Below are positions 4,973-5,824 of a stretch of DNA of 5,824 nucleotides, piece by piece. This stretch comes from JAZNQL01 sp045590155 (GTDB lineage: Bacteria > Bacillota > Clostridia > UMGS1883 > UMGS1540): positions 1 through 5,824 of the forward strand of contig JAZNQL010000053.1 of assembly GCA_045590155.1 (NCBI GenBank), read 5' to 3'. Within the stretch, counting starts at the first letter, position 1, and each line of letters starts with the position of its first letter. Under the pieces are notes generated by a model. That model had not been told where the DNA came from, made no database searches, and saw only the letters and a program-made list of their open reading frames with translations. The translations under genes were made by a program, and so were the position numbers.

Positions 4973-5824
4973 TCATTAAATTTAAGCACTATATGTGCAA
5001 AGTTTGGCATTGACGCAGGAGAAAAAGACATAACGGTGTTCGGTAGCGGACATATAAATACTACATATTATATAAATAAAGACAATGGATACACTCTTCA
5101 GAAGATAAATACAAATGTATTTAAAGAAATTGATAAGGTTATGGAAAATATAGCAAACCTTACCGATTATATGAGAAAACAGATAATAAAATCCGGGGGA
5201 GACCCTGACAGAGAAACCCTGAGGGTAATAAGAACGCTTGATGGGGAAAGCTGTTACAGACTTAACGAGTCTATTTGTTTCCGTATGTATACTTTTATAG
5301 ACGGGGTTGTGGCATACGATTTTATTGAAAACCCAAAGCAACTTTATTATACAGGAAAGATTTTTGGAAAATTCCAGCAAAAACTTAACGGATTTTCGAT
5401 AGACAGCTTCCACGAAACTATTAAAGACTTCCATAACACACCTGTTCGTTATCAGCAACTTGAGGAAGCAATTAAAAATAACGCTTCAGGAAGAAAAGAC
5501 AGCGTGCAGGAAGAAATAGATTTTGCTGCAAAGTATAAAAAATATACAACAGTAATAGTTGATGCAATAAAGAATGGCGAAATACCTCTTCGTGTTACCC
5601 ATAACGATACAAAGCTTAACAATGTTTTATTTGATAAGGAAACAGGCGAAGGAGTTTGTGTAATAGACCTTGATACAGTAATGCCGGGTTCAATGCTTTA
5701 CGATTTCGGCGACTCACTCCGTTTTGGAGCATCAAGCGGTACAGAGGACGAAAAAGACCTTTCAAAAATCTGGTTTGACCTTGAAAAGTTTGAATATTAT
5801 GCAAAAGGTTTCCTTGAAGAAGTA
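4970..5824 (+). CDS. nahK: N-acetylhexosamine 1-kinase-like protein, copy 2, partial (first 285 codons, continues past the window)
   Basis: This frame is open from GTG 4970 to the window end and aligns with copy 1 without any indel. It keeps FGSGHINTTY (24-33), the catalytic THNDTKLNN (His211, Asp213, Asn218), IDLDT and MPGSMLYDFGDS, so it should be an active kinase of the same family. Residues 1-131 differ from copy 1 at 45 positions, including a run of ten changes within residues 93-103. Residues 132-285 differ at only six. The catalytic and sugar-binding lobe is thus nearly shared, whereas the N-lobe that normally holds the nucleotide is changed. An in-frame ATG at 4961 would add three residues. 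The frame is also open further upstream to an ATG at 4853, because the stop codon present before copy 1 is lost here; that longer start is unlikely since it would cross the promoter. The C-terminal ~78 residues lie outside the window. Confidence 0.87.
   Translation, partial: MSLNLSTICAKFGIDAGEKDITVFGSGHINTTYYINKDNGYTLQKINTNVFKEIDKVMENIANLTDYMRKQIIKSGGDPDRETLRVIRTLDGESCYRLNESICFRMYTFIDGVVAYDFIENPKQLYYTGKIFGKFQQKLNGFSIDSFHETIKDFHNTPVRYQQLEEAIKNNASGRKDSVQEEIDFAAKYKKYTTVIVDAIKNGEIPLRVTHNDTKLNNVLFDKETGEGVCVIDLDTVMPGSMLYDFGDSLRFGASSGTEDEKDLSKIWFDLEKFEYYAKGFLEEV

Larger units (their letters stand above)
4885..5824 (+). repeat. Tandem direct repeat, unit 2 (truncated by the window end)
   Basis: This is the partner of 3623-4562. 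The identical runs here are 5369-5466, 5492-5548 and 5720-5824, the last still open at the window edge. Whether the repeat includes a second terminator or a third copy cannot be seen. Confidence 0.9.

Noticed and set aside
4050..5804. Minus-strand frames antisense to the two kinases, some similar to one another
   Set aside because: Their mutual similarity is explained by the duplicated kinase genes on the plus strand; they have no ribosome sites or recognisable domains.
3623..5824. The duplicated kinase units as a mobile element or an aminoglycoside-resistance gene
   Set aside because: There is no transposase or terminal inverted repeat. The APH fold is shared, but the THNDTKLNN and MPGSMLYDFGDS segments match the hexosamine 1-kinase branch rather than resistance enzymes.

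Overview
The window looks like chromosomal DNA from a low-GC Gram-positive anaerobe, most likely a Clostridia gut-type bacterium. The base composition is AT-rich, and ATA and AGA codons are common. Nearly every start is preceded by a strong Shine-Dalgarno of the AAGGAG/GGAGG type, and GTG and TTG starts are used. The kinase genes resemble the Bifidobacterium/Firmicutes N-acetylhexosamine 1-kinase family. No transposase, phage gene, CRISPR array, tRNA or rRNA is visible.

Layout: positions 1-3484 hold a four-gene minus-strand cluster, in transcription order a Na+/phosphate cotransporter with a C-terminal PhoU-like domain (3484-1730), a small serine alpha/beta-hydrolase (1676-1035), an amidohydrolase-superfamily metal hydrolase with a TTG start (992-228) and the first 66 codons of an RpiB/LacA/LacB-type sugar-phosphate isomerase (198 to beyond position 1). 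Gaps are 53, 42 and 29 bp with no terminator between genes, so one operon is likely. It would be driven by a TTGAAT-17-TATAAT promoter at 3564-3536 that overlaps an inverted repeat.

A 223-bp divergent intergenic region separates this operon from two plus-strand paralogues of N-acetylhexosamine 1-kinase (NahK/LnpB-like, APH phosphotransferase fold). Copy 1 (3708-4799) is complete and ends in a strong intrinsic terminator. Copy 2 (4970 to window end) is cut by the window edge. Each copy has its own promoter, and the promoter, 5' leader and gene were duplicated together, with a constant 1262-bp offset and no indel in the region I aligned.

The main point of interest is the mosaic divergence of the two kinases. 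By hand count the first ~131 residues are about 66% identical (about 73% in nucleotides), while the next 154 are about 96% identical (about 95% in nucleotides, including perfectly identical runs of 98, 57 and at least 105 bp). This looks like gene conversion over the catalytic 3' part with an old, diverged 5' part.

Functionally, the kinases would make hexosamine 1-phosphates from free GlcNAc/GalNAc-type sugars. The divergent operon supplies phosphate uptake, an esterase, a metal hydrolase and a sugar-phosphate isomerase, which is compatible with carbohydrate catabolism. The link between the two transcription units is inferred from position only. I see no clear evidence of an entirely new system.
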